Source: Cuneatibacter caecimuris
Lineage (GTDB): Bacteria; Bacillota; Clostridia; Lachnospirales; Lachnospiraceae
DNA length: 64,000 nt
Reading direction: 5' to 3'
Assembly (NCBI RefSeq): GCF_004216775.1
Contig: NZ_SGXF01000002.1
Location: 186,001-250,000, forward strand
This document shows positions 18,229-26,162 of this stretch, one piece after another; position 1 is the stretch's first letter, and each line of letters begins with the position of its first letter. Position numbers and translations under genes: made by a program. The notes below the pieces were generated by a model, which ran no database searches, had not been told where the DNA came from, and was given only the letters and a program-made list of their open reading frames with translations.

Positions 18229-18798
18229 TTATTGTTCATTTGTTCTTAACGCCTGTTTCAAAAATACTTCATAGGCAGCTTCCTGCTGCGCGTATATTTC
18301 GTCTGTTGAAATTCCCGGCGTCGTTACTGAAAATATCGTGCCGATTCCGATGGTGTAGATCAGCATATTCAAGTGCAGCTGTTTGGCCTCCGGTATGCTG
18401 ATATGCAGTTCCTCGGCGATAAATCCGGCGGCGCGGGGGTTGGCTTCCGTCTGGTATAAATCGTCCAGGGAAGAAATTCCTTTTCGCTGATGCAAAATAA
18501 AAATACGAAACAGGTGCGGTTCTTCTTTGGCTAATTGAATATACGCTCTTCCTGTGCTGCGGAACAGATCTTTTTCGTCAATATGGGCTGCTACATACTC
18601 CTGTATAAAATGCCTGACCTGCCCGATCACATCCTGGCGCAACCCCTCCATGTTTTTGCAGTAACTGTAAATGGGTTGTACAGAACATCCTATTTTGTCT
18701 GCGATATTCTTTACCATGACCTGTTCCATACCGCTGTTCCTTGCAATTTCATAGGCGGCATTGACGACCATTTCCTTCGTAATTCTCTGTTTTGGCAT
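18229..18798 (-). CDS. TetR/AcrR-family transcriptional regulator
   Basis: 189 aa. The N-terminal helix-turn-helix is clear (TKEMVVNAAYEIARNSG, then VKNIADKIGCSVQPIYSYC). The C-terminal ligand domain is helical and not assignable. It is cotranscribed with the flavodoxin gene and most likely autoregulates this unit. Its promoter lies in an AT-rich dyad (TTATATAA-rich) between 18808 and 18845, a likely operator. GAGG before the ATG supports the start. Confidence 0.88.
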   Translation of the reverse strand: MPKQRITKEMVVNAAYEIARNSGMEQVMVKNIADKIGCSVQPIYSYCKNMEGLRQDVIGQVRHFIQEYVAAHIDEKDLFRSTGRAYIQLAKEEPHLFRIFILHQRKGISSLDDLYQTEANPRAAGFIAEELHISIPEAKQLHLNMLIYTIGIGTIFSVTTPGISTDEIYAQQEAAYEVFLKQALRTNEQ

Positions 18799-18836
18799 TG
18801 TCTCCTCCCTATAATATAACTCTTTTATATAAATAG

Positions 18837-18865
18837 ATTATATAATAACCTTCAAAAATTGTCAA
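18837..18865 (-). promoter_or_regulatory. consensus sigma-A promoter of the TetR-flavodoxin unit
   Basis: Minus strand perfect TTGACA (18865-18860), 17-bp spacer, perfect TATAAT (18842-18837). Such a strong promoter fits a unit kept silent by its own repressor. Confidence 0.8.
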
Positions 18866-18900
18866 CCTGTATTTCCTTTCTTTAATTTGTACTCCTCTTA

Positions 18901-19015
18901 CCGCGGCGGGTCTTTCCTGTGAAAAAGAATCCCGCCCACGTGATTCCTTACGCCGCAGTGCGATCCCCCGGAGGGTTTTGTTACATAGGGAACGCAGTTT
19001 CCTATATAACAAAAA
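18901..19015 (+). repeat. dispersed intergenic repeat family A, copy 2
   Basis: Shares GTGCGATCCCCCGGAGGGTT and ATAGGGAACGCAGTTTCCTA with copy 1. The terminal stem is 18976-18989 with 19001-19014. Two base pairs differ from copy 1 on both arms (A-T to G-C and G-C to A-T), leaving one mismatch. The left part (GAAAAAGAATCCCGC, GTGATTCCT, ACGCCGCAGTGCG) matches the inverted copy at 22480-22575. It fills most of the 307-bp gap; nothing else is seen there. Confidence 0.8.
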
Positions 19016-19104
19016 ACAGCAAGCCCTTGTGTGGCCTGCTGATAGTCTTTTGTATACCATAACCTCCCCGAAACCACAAGAGGCGGGACTGCACTTCATT
19101 TATG

Positions 19105-20061
19105 CTAAGAAATGGTTTCGGCGTATTCCATGCGTTCCATAATCCAACTATCAAAATAGTCTTCCATTTCCTTTTGTAAGCCGCCTTTGGTAAAGCCCTT
19201 CAAAAATTCAACAAGATAGTAGAAAAACATATGGTAACAGTAAAAAGCAAGGCGGTGGGGCCGCAACTCATAATCCACCTTATTTTCACGGAGGGTTTTA
19301 TTGAACAGGTCTGCCGCCCATTGGTGACAACACATAACCCACGCGTCCCTTTCAGGCGGGGCGTACATGACTTCATCCCAATCGGGAATGTAATATGCCT
19401 GTTCGCCGACAAGTAGATTTCCTCCAGCGTCTCCATGCGTGAAATAGAAGTTGGATTGCTCTTTCTCGCAACACTTTGCGAAATTCTGAAGCCGTTCGGC
19501 ATAATGGCGCAGCAAATCACTCTTTTGCTCTAATAATAAACAAACCTTCTGGGCCTCGACGTTCGCCGCCTGTGCTTTAAGCTGCTCCCACCGGGAAAAG
19601 AAGTCTGACGCGATTTCAGCGGAAAACACAGCTTGGGGGATATGAAATCCCGGTTTTGACACAGCGTATACCTTACACAGCATTTCATACTCCGGAATTT
19701 TTGTCTCATCCGTCTCATGGTTTTCGCCGTTAATCCACTCAAAAATTGCAAGAACTGCGGACCCAAATGTGGAATACAGCTCCCCCGCCTTTGTTTTGAC
19801 TACTGTACCGACAAAATCAATGCCGCTGGCACACAGGTAATCAACAACCGCCAGACTGTCACGATACTTGGTTTGGTGCTCCGGGGAATCGTCTAGCTTG
19901 AGAAAATATCTGCCGCCCCCCGTATCCACTCGCCACGTCTCACCGTAATAGCCACGTTTTGCCGGAACAATGGAAGTAGCCGAAAGACCGTACTCCCGTT
20001 GTATGAGTGTTTTCAATTCAGTTATATAAACCTCGTTTTTGTCGTATTCGTTTTTCCTCAT
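19105..20061 (-). CDS. aminoglycoside phosphotransferase-like kinase (APH family)
   Basis: 318 aa. The kinase core is visible: a glycine-poor nucleotide loop with RYFLKLDD (the ATP lysine), the Brenner box FTHGDAGGNLLV (catalytic Asp and Asn), and IPDWDEVMYAPPERD (metal-binding Asp). The pattern is closest to APH(9)/spectinomycin-type and related small-molecule kinases; the substrate is not proved. The ATG at 20061 follows AGAGGGG. A strong promoter and a leader ORF with inverted repeats precede it, an arrangement typical of inducible antibiotic resistance genes. Flanking sequence (AT-rich, direct repeats) hints at acquisition. Confidence 0.78.
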   Translation of the reverse strand: MRKNEYDKNEVYITELKTLIQREYGLSATSIVPAKRGYYGETWRVDTGGGRYFLKLDDSPEHQTKYRDSLAVVDYLCASGIDFVGTVVKTKAGELYSTFGSAVLAIFEWINGENHETDETKIPEYEMLCKVYAVSKPGFHIPQAVFSAEIASDFFSRWEQLKAQAANVEAQKVCLLLEQKSDLLRHYAERLQNFAKCCEKEQSNFYFTHGDAGGNLLVGEQAYYIPDWDEVMYAPPERDAWVMCCHQWAADLFNKTLRENKVDYELRPHRLAFYCYHMFFYYLVEFLKGFTKGGLQKEMEDYFDSWIMERMEYAETIS

Positions 20062-20108
20062 ACTATCCCCTCTTTCGTAACAGCCTTTATTGCATCTTAT
20101 CCGCCAAA

Positions 20109-20197
20109 CTGTGTGAAAACGCAAATTTATACTATTTTTATTCGGTTTTCTAGTTTCAAATCAAAAAACACTCTCGTGCCTCTGCGTTTTCACACAG
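20109..20197 (-). promoter_or_regulatory. 15-bp perfect inverted repeat in the phosphotransferase leader
   Basis: CTGTGTGAAAACGCA (20109-20123) and its exact complement (20183-20197) lie 59 bp apart. In the transcript the first arm falls within codons 10-14 of the leader ORF at 20156-20224, and the second arm lies between that ORF and the ribosome site of the kinase gene. The RNA can therefore form a long hairpin that a stalled ribosome would disrupt. Confidence 0.65.
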
Positions 20198-20224
20198 CCT
20201 GCCGCCTAAGTCGAACAAAGACAT
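20156..20224 (-). CDS. 22-codon leader peptide before the phosphotransferase
   Basis: After the promoter at 20240-20268 the first ATG (20224), with AAAGAAAG upstream, opens a frame reading MSLFDLGGRLCENAEARECF and two more residues before TGA. It overlaps one arm of the 15-bp inverted repeat. Size, place and structure resemble translation- or transcription-attenuation leaders of resistance genes (erm, ABC-F types). No homologue is claimed. Confidence 0.5.
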   Translation of the reverse strand: MSLFDLGGRLCENAEARECFLI

Positions 20225-20239
20225 ATCTTTCTTTTTTCC

Positions 20240-20268
20240 ATTCTAATAGTAACGCATGAGAATGTCAA
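20240..20268 (-). promoter_or_regulatory. sigma-A promoter of the phosphotransferase gene
   Basis: Minus strand TTGACA (20268-20263), 17-bp spacer, TAGAAT (20245-20240). It gives a leader of about 170 nt. Upstream, at 20326-20345, GGGCACCAT occurs twice 11 bp apart; apart from that and the hairpin at 20449-20493 the gap to 20540 shows nothing recognisable. Confidence 0.75.
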
Positions 20269-20448
20269 ACAGTTCATGTCATGTCATAACTTTGTGCGAC
20301 TGTTCATAATCCAGTTTGTTCGCTTGGGCACCATCCGGGCACCATTTTACCCTTTGCGGGATTGTATTGAATACAGGGGAAATGCTGATTCCATGGGCCT
20401 TTCCGGCTGAAAATAGGATTCCATTACCGCCGAATGTTTACTATTTTT

Positions 20449-20493
20449 TATAGAGAAGCGCTGACCCATTGCAAAGATCAGCGCTTCTCTATA
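20449..20493. terminator. 16-bp perfect stem-loop downstream of the SleC-like gene
   Basis: TATAGAGAAGCGCTGA (20449-20464) pairs with TCAGCGCTTCTCTATA (20478-20493) around 13 nt. It lies 47 bp past the SleC-like stop. The tract after it is TTTCATT on the plus strand and A-rich on the minus strand, so its power as a rho-independent terminator is uncertain. Confidence 0.5.
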
Positions 20494-20539
20494 TTTCATT
20501 CTGCAGGAAAGAACTCCTATGATATTTCTCAGAACCCGT

Positions 20540-21808
20540 CTACTGCAGTTCTGCAATTCTGGTAACTCCCACATAAATCTGGCTGATTTTATACCAGGTG
20601 GGAAAATCTGTTATCCCTGTCTGCCCCAGGCCGAAGATGGACTGGAACTCTCTCACTGCATTGGCGGTATCCTCATCATAGTATCCTGTCACCATCAGAG
20701 AAGGGATTGCGGTGTAAACGCCCGCGATGGTCTGGAGCTGTTCCTGAAGCTGGCGTACTTTATTGCCGCTGGAACCGATGGTCAGATCATAACCCGGCCA
20801 GGAAGAGGGGATCCCTGAAATCTGTTCCGCAGAATTGATATAGATGCTGCTCCCATAATAGTTACGCAGTATTTCGATAGGGCTGTATCCCTGGTCTCCC
20901 AGATATTTAGACCCCCACTGGGACATCCAGTTTGGACAGGTCACCCGCTGACCGTCGCAGAACTGTGTCAGGATGGGCTGTTTCACCTCCGGCCTGGAGA
21001 GGTACTGGTCAAATATTTCGTCCACCACTTCAGAAATCGGCTGGAAAATATTTCTGCCATAGATCCATTTCATATCAAAGGCCGTAGAAGTTGTGATCGT
21101 AAAGTCATAGCCCTTATTTCGGTACCATTCTGTATAGACCCTGTTCAGGGTAAAGGACATGATGGCCAGGATATTCGCCACAATAGTGGCATAAGGCCAG
21201 GTGGCGTAGATTTCACTGGACGCCACATTTTTAATGTAATCCCGGTATGGCACGAAATAGTCGGGAGCAGAAGCATCCGTGGGGACGCCGTCATGAACCA
21301 CCACCGTCTCAGGGACCACCACTCTGCTCAGGACAATTTCCCCTGTCTCCTGGGTAGGTTTAATCTCCGCCTCCGCAATTTTCGGCGGATATTCCCCATA
21401 GAGGGTGTGGTCCGGAATAAAAATATCCACCGGCGCGTTGGAGGGCTCCAGTGGTTTCAGCCTCACCGGCTGTATGGAAATAACGCCCGGAAGCACTTCT
21501 GATCCTGCCACCACCGCGGGCTCAAACCCCTCGGCCTGAATCGTCAGCGTATATTCCGCATATGGACGGGCAGCCTGTTCCGGCTCCATGCTGTATTCCA
21601 GAGGCGGAGTCCGCAAAGTCACTTCCTCCGTCTGCCCTGACCCATTTGTCTCCAGCTCCTCTAAAACCTGTTCCGGCTCTTCCGTCCGGGCAATGGATAC
21701 TCTTGCGTCCGGTATCGGATACTGATTTGACGCTGAGGTCACATCCACCTGCAGCTGTCCGGTATCAGGCCCCGCCTGCGCCGCTTTCAAACTCATTCGA
21801 CTGCTCAT
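20540..21808 (-). CDS. SleC-like spore cortex-lytic/peptidoglycan-binding protein
   Basis: 422 aa. Order of parts: an N-terminal beta region with carboxypeptidase-regulatory-like repeats (about 15-140), a central SpoIID/SleC-like region (YIKNVASSEIYATWPYATI, then IMSFTLNRVYTEWYRNKGYD, FDMKWIYGRN), and a C-terminal peptidoglycan-binding_1 domain (GNKVRQLQEQLQ, GYYDEDTANAVREFQ). This is the architecture of clostridial SleC, which degrades spore cortex on germination. No signal peptide is seen, as is common for proteins loaded in the spore. It stands alone with its own hairpin downstream. Confidence 0.8.
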   Translation of the reverse strand: MSSRMSLKAAQAGPDTGQLQVDVTSASNQYPIPDARVSIARTEEPEQVLEELETNGSGQTEEVTLRTPPLEYSMEPEQAARPYAEYTLTIQAEGFEPAVVAGSEVLPGVISIQPVRLKPLEPSNAPVDIFIPDHTLYGEYPPKIAEAEIKPTQETGEIVLSRVVVPETVVVHDGVPTDASAPDYFVPYRDYIKNVASSEIYATWPYATIVANILAIMSFTLNRVYTEWYRNKGYDFTITTSTAFDMKWIYGRNIFQPISEVVDEIFDQYLSRPEVKQPILTQFCDGQRVTCPNWMSQWGSKYLGDQGYSPIEILRNYYGSSIYINSAEQISGIPSSWPGYDLTIGSSGNKVRQLQEQLQTIAGVYTAIPSLMVTGYYDEDTANAVREFQSIFGLGQTGITDFPTWYKISQIYVGVTRIAELQ

Positions 21809-21958
21809 AAAATTCCCCCATTCTCTGGTTTATGGCATTTTATGCGGCCGTCTGTCCAAACTTACCTTTAGTTTAGAAAAAATTTAGAATCCTTTAGATT
21901 TCTGATCTAGTATTTCTGTTTTAATTCTGCTATATTATGTCTGAGGAGTGTGACAAAC

Positions 21959-22477
21959 ATGCAGTATTCAGTAATATATATCAGTAAGACCGGAAACACA
22001 AGAAAGATCGCCAAAGCCATATTTGACCGTCTGCCCGGTGAGGATAAAGATATTGAAGAATTAAATACGCATACAGATCCTGAGAAATCAGAGACAGTTT
22101 TTGTGGGCTTCTGGATCAACAGGGGCACCAGCAGCATGGAAATGATGGATTTCCTTGGCAGGCTGCATGGTAAAAACGTAGCTTTGTTCGCTACCTGCGG
22201 CATGGGCGCCAGCAAGGCCTATTACGCAAAGCTGGAATCCCAAATGCGGGCGCTGCTTCCCGAGGACAACATCTGCCTGGGATGCTTTCTCTGCCAGGGG
22301 AAAATGCCCATACAGGTCCGCAGACGTTATGAAGAACAACAGCTTCAGAATCCGGAAGATCCCCGCCTGACCATGATGCTCAGAAATTTTGATGAAGCGA
22401 TGCTCCACCCCGATGAAAATGACCAGCAGGCTGCCGCGGAATTTGCCTGTAAGACGCTGGAACGATATGCCCTGTAA
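21959..22477 (+). CDS. flavodoxin-family protein, BilS-like
   Basis: 172 aa. The FMN loop ISKTGNTRKIAKAI opens the protein; FVGFWINRGTSSMEMMDFL and ALFATCGMGASKAYY give the rest of the flavin site, and a C-terminal part contains CFLCQGKMP and NFDEAMLHPDENDQ. The GFW plus CQGKMP plus HPDE set is the pattern of flavodoxin-like BilS, found beside bilirubin reductase BilR in gut Firmicutes. No BilR is in this window, so its role here is open. ATG 21959 is chosen over GTG 21950 because GAGGAG lies 10 bp before it. Confidence 0.75.
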   Translation: MQYSVIYISKTGNTRKIAKAIFDRLPGEDKDIEELNTHTDPEKSETVFVGFWINRGTSSMEMMDFLGRLHGKNVALFATCGMGASKAYYAKLESQMRALLPEDNICLGCFLCQGKMPIQVRRRYEEQQLQNPEDPRLTMMLRNFDEAMLHPDENDQQAAAEFACKTLERYAL

Positions 22478-22479
22478 GG

Positions 22480-22575
22480 AAATATGGCTGCTGATGCGGC
22501 CGCACTGCGGCGTAGGAATCACCACGCTAAAGCGACACGCCGCAGGCGGGGAATCCCGCGAGCGGGATTCTTTTT
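22480..22575 (-). repeat. family A repeat, copy 4 (inverted), including a terminator
   Basis: Read on the minus strand it carries GAAAAAGAATCCCGC, GTGATTCCTACGCCGCAGTG and GCCATATTTCCTTA, as in copies 1 and 2, but lacks the CCCCCGGAGGG part. On the plus strand GAATCCCGCGAGCGGGATTC (22551-22570) plus TTTTT forms a good rho-independent terminator for the BilS-like gene, so a repeat copy appears to double as a terminator. Confidence 0.7.
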
Positions 22576-22895
22576 CATTTCAGCAGCCTGCGGATGAGAC
22601 CGCACACCTCATCCAGGGTTTCTTCCTTGCCCGACAGGATATCCTCTTTCACACAGGTTTTCATATGCCTTGCCAGCAGCTCTTTGGAAAAACCGTTTAA
22701 AGCTGCCTGGGCGGCAGACACCTGGGTCAGAATATCTACGCAGTATCTGCCCTCCTCCACCATAGAACGAATCCCTCGAATCTGTCCTTCTATCCGGTTC
22801 AGCCGGAGCACCAGCGTTTTCTGTTCTTCGGCGCTTCTCTCTTTATGTCTCACTTCACATTCTTCTGGATGCACTGTTTTATCTTGCTGTGCCAT
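22575..22895 (-). CDS. csoR: CsoR-family copper-sensing repressor
   Basis: 106 aa helical protein of the CsoR/RcnR/FrmR family. LRLNRIEGQIRGIRSMVEEG is the conserved second-helix region; the copper ligands are seen as Cys in RYCVDIL and His plus Cys in ARHMKTCV, the C-H-C triad of CsoR. It binds a G-tract operator and releases it on Cu(I). It follows copA by 37 bp and a matching operator lies at the copA promoter. Confidence 0.92.
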   Translation of the reverse strand: MAQQDKTVHPEECEVRHKERSAEEQKTLVLRLNRIEGQIRGIRSMVEEGRYCVDILTQVSAAQAALNGFSKELLARHMKTCVKEDILSGKEETLDEVCGLIRRLLK

Positions 22896-22932
22896 GTTCT
22901 TTCCTCCGCCTTCAAATTCATAAAATCTTTTT

Positions 22933-25191
22933 TTACAGCTTCAGCCCTTTCAGGCGCAGCGCGTTTGACACCACGGAAACAGAGCTGAAGGACATCGCCA
23001 GGCCTCCAATCATGGGGCTTAACAGAGGCCCGCCAAACAGGTAAAGCACGCCTGCTGCCACCGGTATCCCAAGAATATTATAGAAAAAAGCCCAGAACAG
23101 GTTCTGCCTGATATTGCGTATCGTGGCCCGGCTCAGCCTGACCGCTTTGCTTAAGTCCATCAGATCAGATTTCATCAGCACCACTTCCCCTGATTCCAAG
23201 GCAATATCGCTCCCGCTGCCAATGGCTGCCCCCACGTCCGCCTGCACCAGCGCGGGCGCGTCATTGATGCCGTCTCCGGCCATGAGCACTCTGGCTCCTT
23301 TTTGCTGGAGGCCGCTGACTACGGCTGCTTTATCTTCCGGCAGGACCTCCGCGATCACCTGATCCACTCCTGCCAGGCCTCCCATATATTCCGCCGTCAG
23401 ACGGTTATCTCCCGTAAGCATAATAACTGAAAGGCCCAGCCCTTTCAGCGCCGCTACTGCTTCCCGGCTGGTTTCCTTCAGGGGGTCAGCCACGCTGACC
23501 ACGCCCAGAAAATCGGTGCCGCGCAGAACATACATAGGCGTCTGCCCTTTTTGGGCCAGCTCCTGCGCCATATCCTGCATGCGTTTCAGAACTGCCTTTT
23601 CCAGGCCTTCCGTCTCCTGCATCAGCCGGAAATTGCCGATGCGCACTTCCTCTCCTTCCAGCACAGCTCTGATTCCTCTTCCGGTCAGGCTCTCAAATTC
23701 TTCCGGACTGACAAGCTCCATGCCTTCTTCCTTCGCGCCTTCCACGATCGCCTTGCCCAGAGGATGTTCCGACTGCTGTTCGCAGGAGGCCGCCAGGGAT
23801 AACAGCGCGTCCCTTCCGATTGCTCCATCCGGAATGATTTCAGCCACCCTGGGTTTGCCTTCCGTCACTGTCCCTGTTTTATCCAGAATCACAGTATCCA
23901 CCTTATGCAGCATTTCCAGCGCTTCCCCGCTTTTAATCAGAATACCGTTCTGAGCTCCCACTCCGGTTGCAACCATAATCGCTGTGGGAGTCGCCAGACC
24001 CAGGGCGCAGGGGCATGCAATCACCAGAACGGACACAAATACCGTCAAAGCAAACGTCAGCGTATGACCGCCGATCAGCCAGGCAGCCGCAGAAACAAGA
24101 GCCACCGCCATCACCACCGGCACAAAATACCCCGCCACTACATCCGCCAGCTTGGAAATCGGCGCTTTTTTCCCCTGCGCGTCCTCCATCATCCTGACAA
24201 TCTTGGAGAGCATGGTATCCTGCCCCACCTGAGTCACCTCTGCTTCCAGAGCGCCATTATAATTCATGCTGGCCCCAATCAACGTATCACCTTTCTTTTT
24301 TTCCACAGGAATGCTCTCCCCGGTCAGCATGGATTCATCCACGCTGCTGCTGCCGCGGACGACTCTGGCGTCTACCGGCACCTTCACGCCGGGGCGGATC
24401 AGAATCCGGTCTCCGGGCCTGAGCTGCTCCACCGGCACCTCCACCGGCTCCCCGCCCAGCATCAGCTCTGCTGTATCCGGCGCCAGCTCCATCAGTTTCC
24501 GGATCGCTTCTCCTGTTTTCCCCTTGCTGCGGGCCTCCATATATTTTCCGCACATGATCAGCGTCACCACCACAGCTGCCGATTCATAATACAGGGAATG
24601 CACGCTGGACGGTTCCCACAAAATAGCCACAGTCATCACCAGACTGTACAGAAACGCGCTTCCCGTCCCCAGGGCTACAAGAGAATCCATGTTGGGATGA
24701 CCTTTGAACAAGGTACGAAATCCTACCACATAAAACCGCCTGCCCAAAATCAATATCGGAACTGTCAGAATCAGCTGGGCCGCTGCAAATGAAAACGGAG
24801 ATTCCATCATATCCAGAAATCCCGGCAAAGGCAGGGGAAAGGGCAGCATATGGCCCATAGACAGATATAAAAGCGGAACTGCAAAACAGAACGCCAGAAT
24901 CAACTCTTTTTTCTGCTTTTTCAATTCTGTTTCCTGCTCTTCAAAACGTTTTTTTTCTGCCGCCTCCATCTCCTCCGGATGAAGCAGGATGGCTCCAAAA
25001 CCCGCCCGTTCCACTTTCCCGATGATCTGTTCCTGGGTTAGTTCTTTCTCTTCATATGTGATCACCATCCGCGCAGTAGCCAGATTCACACTGCTGCGGA
25101 TCACCCCCGGCAGCTTCCCGGTCACCCGTTCCACAGAACTGCTGCATGCGGCGCAGTGCATGCCAGAAATAGCATAAGTTTCTGTTATCAT
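22933..25191 (-). CDS. copA: copper-exporting P1B-type ATPase
   Basis: 752 aa. One N-terminal HMA domain ([15 protein letters not shown]), eight predicted membrane segments, the Cu(I)-transport motif [15 protein letters not shown], phosphorylation loop [11 protein letters not shown], the HP pair in SEHPLGKA, and hinge [11 protein letters not shown]. It exports Cu(I) from the cytoplasm. A single HMA domain is normal for many Firmicutes CopA proteins. The gene is transcribed with csoR from a CsoR-operator promoter. No copZ chaperone gene is present beside it. Confidence 0.97.
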   Translation of the reverse strand: MITETYAISGMHCAACSSSVERVTGKLPGVIRSSVNLATARMVITYEEKELTQEQIIGKVERAGFGAILLHPEEMEAAEKKRFEEQETELKKQKKELILAFCFAVPLLYLSMGHMLPFPLPLPGFLDMMESPFSFAAAQLILTVPILILGRRFYVVGFRTLFKGHPNMDSLVALGTGSAFLYSLVMTVAILWEPSSVHSLYYESAAVVVTLIMCGKYMEARSKGKTGEAIRKLMELAPDTAELMLGGEPVEVPVEQLRPGDRILIRPGVKVPVDARVVRGSSSVDESMLTGESIPVEKKKGDTLIGASMNYNGALEAEVTQVGQDTMLSKIVRMMEDAQGKKAPISKLADVVAGYFVPVVMAVALVSAAAWLIGGHTLTFALTVFVSVLVIACPCALGLATPTAIMVATGVGAQNGILIKSGEALEMLHKVDTVILDKTGTVTEGKPRVAEIIPDGAIGRDALLSLAASCEQQSEHPLGKAIVEGAKEEGMELVSPEEFESLTGRGIRAVLEGEEVRIGNFRLMQETEGLEKAVLKRMQDMAQELAQKGQTPMYVLRGTDFLGVVSVADPLKETSREAVAALKGLGLSVIMLTGDNRLTAEYMGGLAGVDQVIAEVLPEDKAAVVSGLQQKGARVLMAGDGINDAPALVQADVGAAIGSGSDIALESGEVVLMKSDLMDLSKAVRLSRATIRNIRQNLFWAFFYNILGIPVAAGVLYLFGGPLLSPMIGGLAMSFSSVSVVSNALRLKGLKL

Positions 25192-25220
25192 TTTTACTCC
25201 TTTCTTATGTCTATTACCCT

Positions 25221-25259
25221 ATACCCCTATATGGTATATTAAAGTACAAATTTTGTCAA
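25221..25259 (-). promoter_or_regulatory. copA promoter with overlapping CsoR operator
   Basis: Minus strand TTGACA (25259-25254), 17-bp spacer, TACCAT (25236-25231). The sequence ATACCCCTATATGGTAT (25221-25237), covering the -10 element, matches the pseudo-palindromic C/G-tract operator of CsoR. Binding here would block RNA polymerase until copper is present. Confidence 0.82.
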
Positions 25260-25261
25260 GC

Positions 25262-25299
25262 AAAAATGTGACAGCCCGCCTTTCCCTGCTGTCACATTT
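25262..25299 (-). terminator. rho-independent terminator of the DUF5717/5716 unit
   Basis: On the minus strand AAATGTGACAGC (25299-25288) pairs perfectly with GCTGTCACATTT (25275-25264), followed by a T run. It separates this unit from the copA promoter only a few bp further on. Confidence 0.8.
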
Positions 25300-25339
25300 C
25301 ATCTTCTCCTGAATTCTTTGATTCATGCATACCCCAAAA

Positions 25340-26152
25340 CTATTCTGTCATTTCCCGATACTCTTTTTTCAGATCTGCCATGTACCGCTTCAATTCTTCT
25401 TTGCGCCGGATGGAATCCCGGTCAAATATGGCTGCCTGCGGGCAGCTGGCCGCTGCTGTTTCCGCCAGGTCTCTGCTCTGCTCATACTCCTGCTTCCACT
25501 GGTACAGCCTGGAAGCATCCGCATTCTTCAGCAGTTCCTCCGGCAGTTCTTTCCCGCACAGCAGGCAGACCTGGACCAGCTGCTTCAGAATACGCTCATC
25601 CGGCCATTCCTGAAATGCCGCCTGCAGATACTTCATTCCCCTGCTGTATTGGAATTGCTGAAGGCAGCACACTGCCATCCGCTGTGCAACCATTCCATAA
25701 AACTGCTGGCTTCCTCTGGATTTTCTGCCGGCCATGATGTTTTCGTATATATGGAAAGCTGCCTGTACCCTTCGCTTTTCCAACAGGAAATCTGCTCTTT
25801 TACACTGCCGTTCCAGCGGCGTCTGCTTTCCCAGCGCATCCAGCCTCCCCTGAAACTGGCCGATTTCCTGATCGCTGTAATACCTGAATTCCCTTAAAAT
25901 CGCCGTAAGAACAGTGGAAAATTCTGCCTGCCGCTCCACATATTTCCGGATATGCGCCGACTCTTCTGCAAGGCCCAGTTCCTTTTCCAGAAATGTGAAC
26001 AAAGGTTCCTCCAAAAATTCTTCTCCAATCACCTGGACATGGTGAAAAATATAATAACAGAGTTCTTCAGCTGAATATATCCTGATTCCCAGCCCTTCAA
26101 CCTGGTACGGATGCGTTGCCAGACGGCTGCTGCATAAAAGATATCCGCTCAT
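25340..26152 (-). CDS. uncharacterised helical protein of the DUF5717/5716 unit
   Basis: 270 aa, no signal peptide or membrane segment. The protein is mostly helical, with Tyr/Leu-rich regions resembling a TPR-like or DnaJ-partner scaffold (for example MVAQRMAVCCLQQFQYSRGM, then MKYLQAAFQEWPDERILKQL). The end is charged (RRKEELKRYMADLKKEYREM), likely a coiled coil. I do not recognise a named family. It begins 10 bp after the DUF5716 stop behind AGGAGG and is the last gene of a unit with its own terminator. Its TPR-like character beside an Hsp70-like protein suggests a co-factor role, by inference only. Confidence 0.7.
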   Translation of the reverse strand: MSGYLLCSSRLATHPYQVEGLGIRIYSAEELCYYIFHHVQVIGEEFLEEPLFTFLEKELGLAEESAHIRKYVERQAEFSTVLTAILREFRYYSDQEIGQFQGRLDALGKQTPLERQCKRADFLLEKRRVQAAFHIYENIMAGRKSRGSQQFYGMVAQRMAVCCLQQFQYSRGMKYLQAAFQEWPDERILKQLVQVCLLCGKELPEELLKNADASRLYQWKQEYEQSRDLAETAAASCPQAAIFDRDSIRRKEELKRYMADLKKEYREMTE

Positions 26153-26162
26153 AAGCGCCTCC

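Noticed and set aside
7091-19099. Shared peptide (RKLRSLCNKTLRGIAL) readable on the minus strand near 7.2 and 19.0 kb
   Set aside because: It is the translation of the family A repeat, not a conserved gene.
20326-20345. GGGCACCAT direct repeats as an attachment site
   Set aside because: Suggestive of an element end, but only 9 bp and no integrase is nearby.
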